6,839 bases of DNA from Acidimicrobium sp. UBA3029. Lineage in GTDB: Bacteria; Actinomycetota; Acidimicrobiia; Acidimicrobiales; Ilumatobacteraceae. The stretch is from assembly GCA_002367695.1 (NCBI GenBank), contig DFDK01000010.1, positions 23,239 through 30,077 of the forward strand, given 5' to 3'. A program made the translations under genes and the position numbers. The first letter of the stretch is position 1, and the number at the start of each line of letters is the position of its first letter. The notes under the pieces were generated by a model, which made no database searches, was not told the origin of the DNA, and saw only the letters and a list, made by a program, of their open reading frames with translations. Positions 6,460 to 6,839 of the stretch are shown here, piece after piece.

Positions 6460-6839
6460 ATGAAGAGAAAGTTTTTTATCGACACAGATACCGCAAGCGA
6501 CGACGCCGTTGCTCTCATCATCGCGCTACGCCACAGAGACATAGAGGTGGTCGGCATTGGTGTGGTCGCCGGAAATGTCCCCCTCGAGATGGGCGTCCAA
6601 AACGCTTTGTATACACGTGAATTATGCGGATCAAGCACCCCCATTTACGTTGGTGCAGCCAAGCCGCTTACGCGAGAACTGCGAACGGCCCAGTTTGTAC
6701 ATGGCATGGATGGCATGGGGGATATCGGGCTCGATCTCACGGGGAGGCAACCAAATGTGGGAAGTGCAATAGACGAATTGATCAAGTCGGCACACGAGTT
6801 TGATGGGGTGCTTGAGCTCGTGACTCTTGGACCGCTGAC
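6460..6839 (+). CDS. Inosine/uridine-preferring nucleoside hydrolase family protein, N-terminal part (runs off the right edge)
   Basis: 126 complete residues from ATG at 6460 with no stop; the family is usually about 300-330 residues, so more than half is missing. The family hydrolyses the N-glycosidic bond of nucleosides to base and ribose in the cytoplasm, for salvage. FFIDTDTASDDAVAL at residues 5-19 is the calcium-binding aspartate motif (Asp10, Asp14, Asp15), with TAS in place of the common PGI/PGT. VVAGNV places the conserved Asn at 39, HGMDGMGD at 81-88 matches the HGxDG region, and LVTLGPL at 120-126 begins the TLGPLTN segment that supplies another metal contact. The plus-strand frame stays open with these motifs in order, while a 65-codon minus-strand ORF at 6447-6644 is a shadow. 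The base specificity cannot be judged. The next plausible start downstream would lose the metal motif, so the ATG at 6460 is favoured. Confidence 0.9.
   Translation, partial: MKRKFFIDTDTASDDAVALIIALRHRDIEVVGIGVVAGNVPLEMGVQNALYTRELCGSSTPIYVGAAKPLTRELRTAQFVHGMDGMGDIGLDLTGRQPNVGSAIDELIKSAHEFDGVLELVTLGPL

Noticed and set aside
6460..6507. DTDTASDD in place of DTDPGxDD in the nucleoside hydrolase as a possible loss of function
   Set aside because: The metal-binding aspartates are kept and other family motifs are intact. Variation at the PGx positions is tolerated in the family, so this is not a sign of a broken gene.
1..6839. Defence system, phage, insertion sequence, CRISPR, tRNA or rRNA in the window
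   Set aside because: No transposase, integrase, spaced direct repeats, inverted terminal repeats or RNA gene signatures were seen. Nearly all the sequence is accounted for by metabolic and envelope genes.

Overview
The window looks like chromosomal DNA from a free-living, probably aquatic, actinobacterium of the Acidimicrobiia (Ilumatobacter-like) type. This is an inference from protein style (a stand-alone McmA2/IcmB-type B12 subunit, a cytosolic-type 332-residue malate dehydrogenase, a secreted M23 protein), from GTG start use and from a roughly balanced base composition. No marker gene proves the lineage.

Layout. A truncated membrane-anchored protein leaves the left edge on the minus strand (1-206). 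After an 86-base divergent gap, five plus-strand genes run almost without spacing from 293 to 5715: a cobalamin-binding mutase small subunit, sucC, sucD, a large OafA/OatA-like membrane acyltransferase with a C-terminal SGNH domain, and mdh. Gaps are 14, 11, 3 and 10 bases, so one transcript is likely. A 25-base convergent gap, mostly filled by a 17-base tandem duplication that includes the mdh stop codon, separates mdh from a minus-strand secreted M23 (LytM-type) peptidase-like gene (5741-6415). A 44-base divergent gap then leads to a nucleoside hydrolase gene that is cut by the right edge.

How the genes fit together. The B12 subunit would help a mutase make succinyl-CoA from methylmalonyl-CoA (or interconvert isobutyryl- and butyryl-CoA). 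SucCD turns succinyl-CoA into succinate with formation of a nucleoside triphosphate, and Mdh oxidises malate to oxaloacetate. The operon therefore covers parts of the propionate/odd-chain/branched-chain entry into the TCA cycle. The mutase large subunit, succinate dehydrogenase and fumarase are not in the window. The acyltransferase does not belong to this pathway by chemistry and is the main oddity. No tRNA, rRNA, CRISPR array, insertion sequence or phage gene was seen. The genes are ordinary core-type families, and I see no convincing new defence or mobile system.
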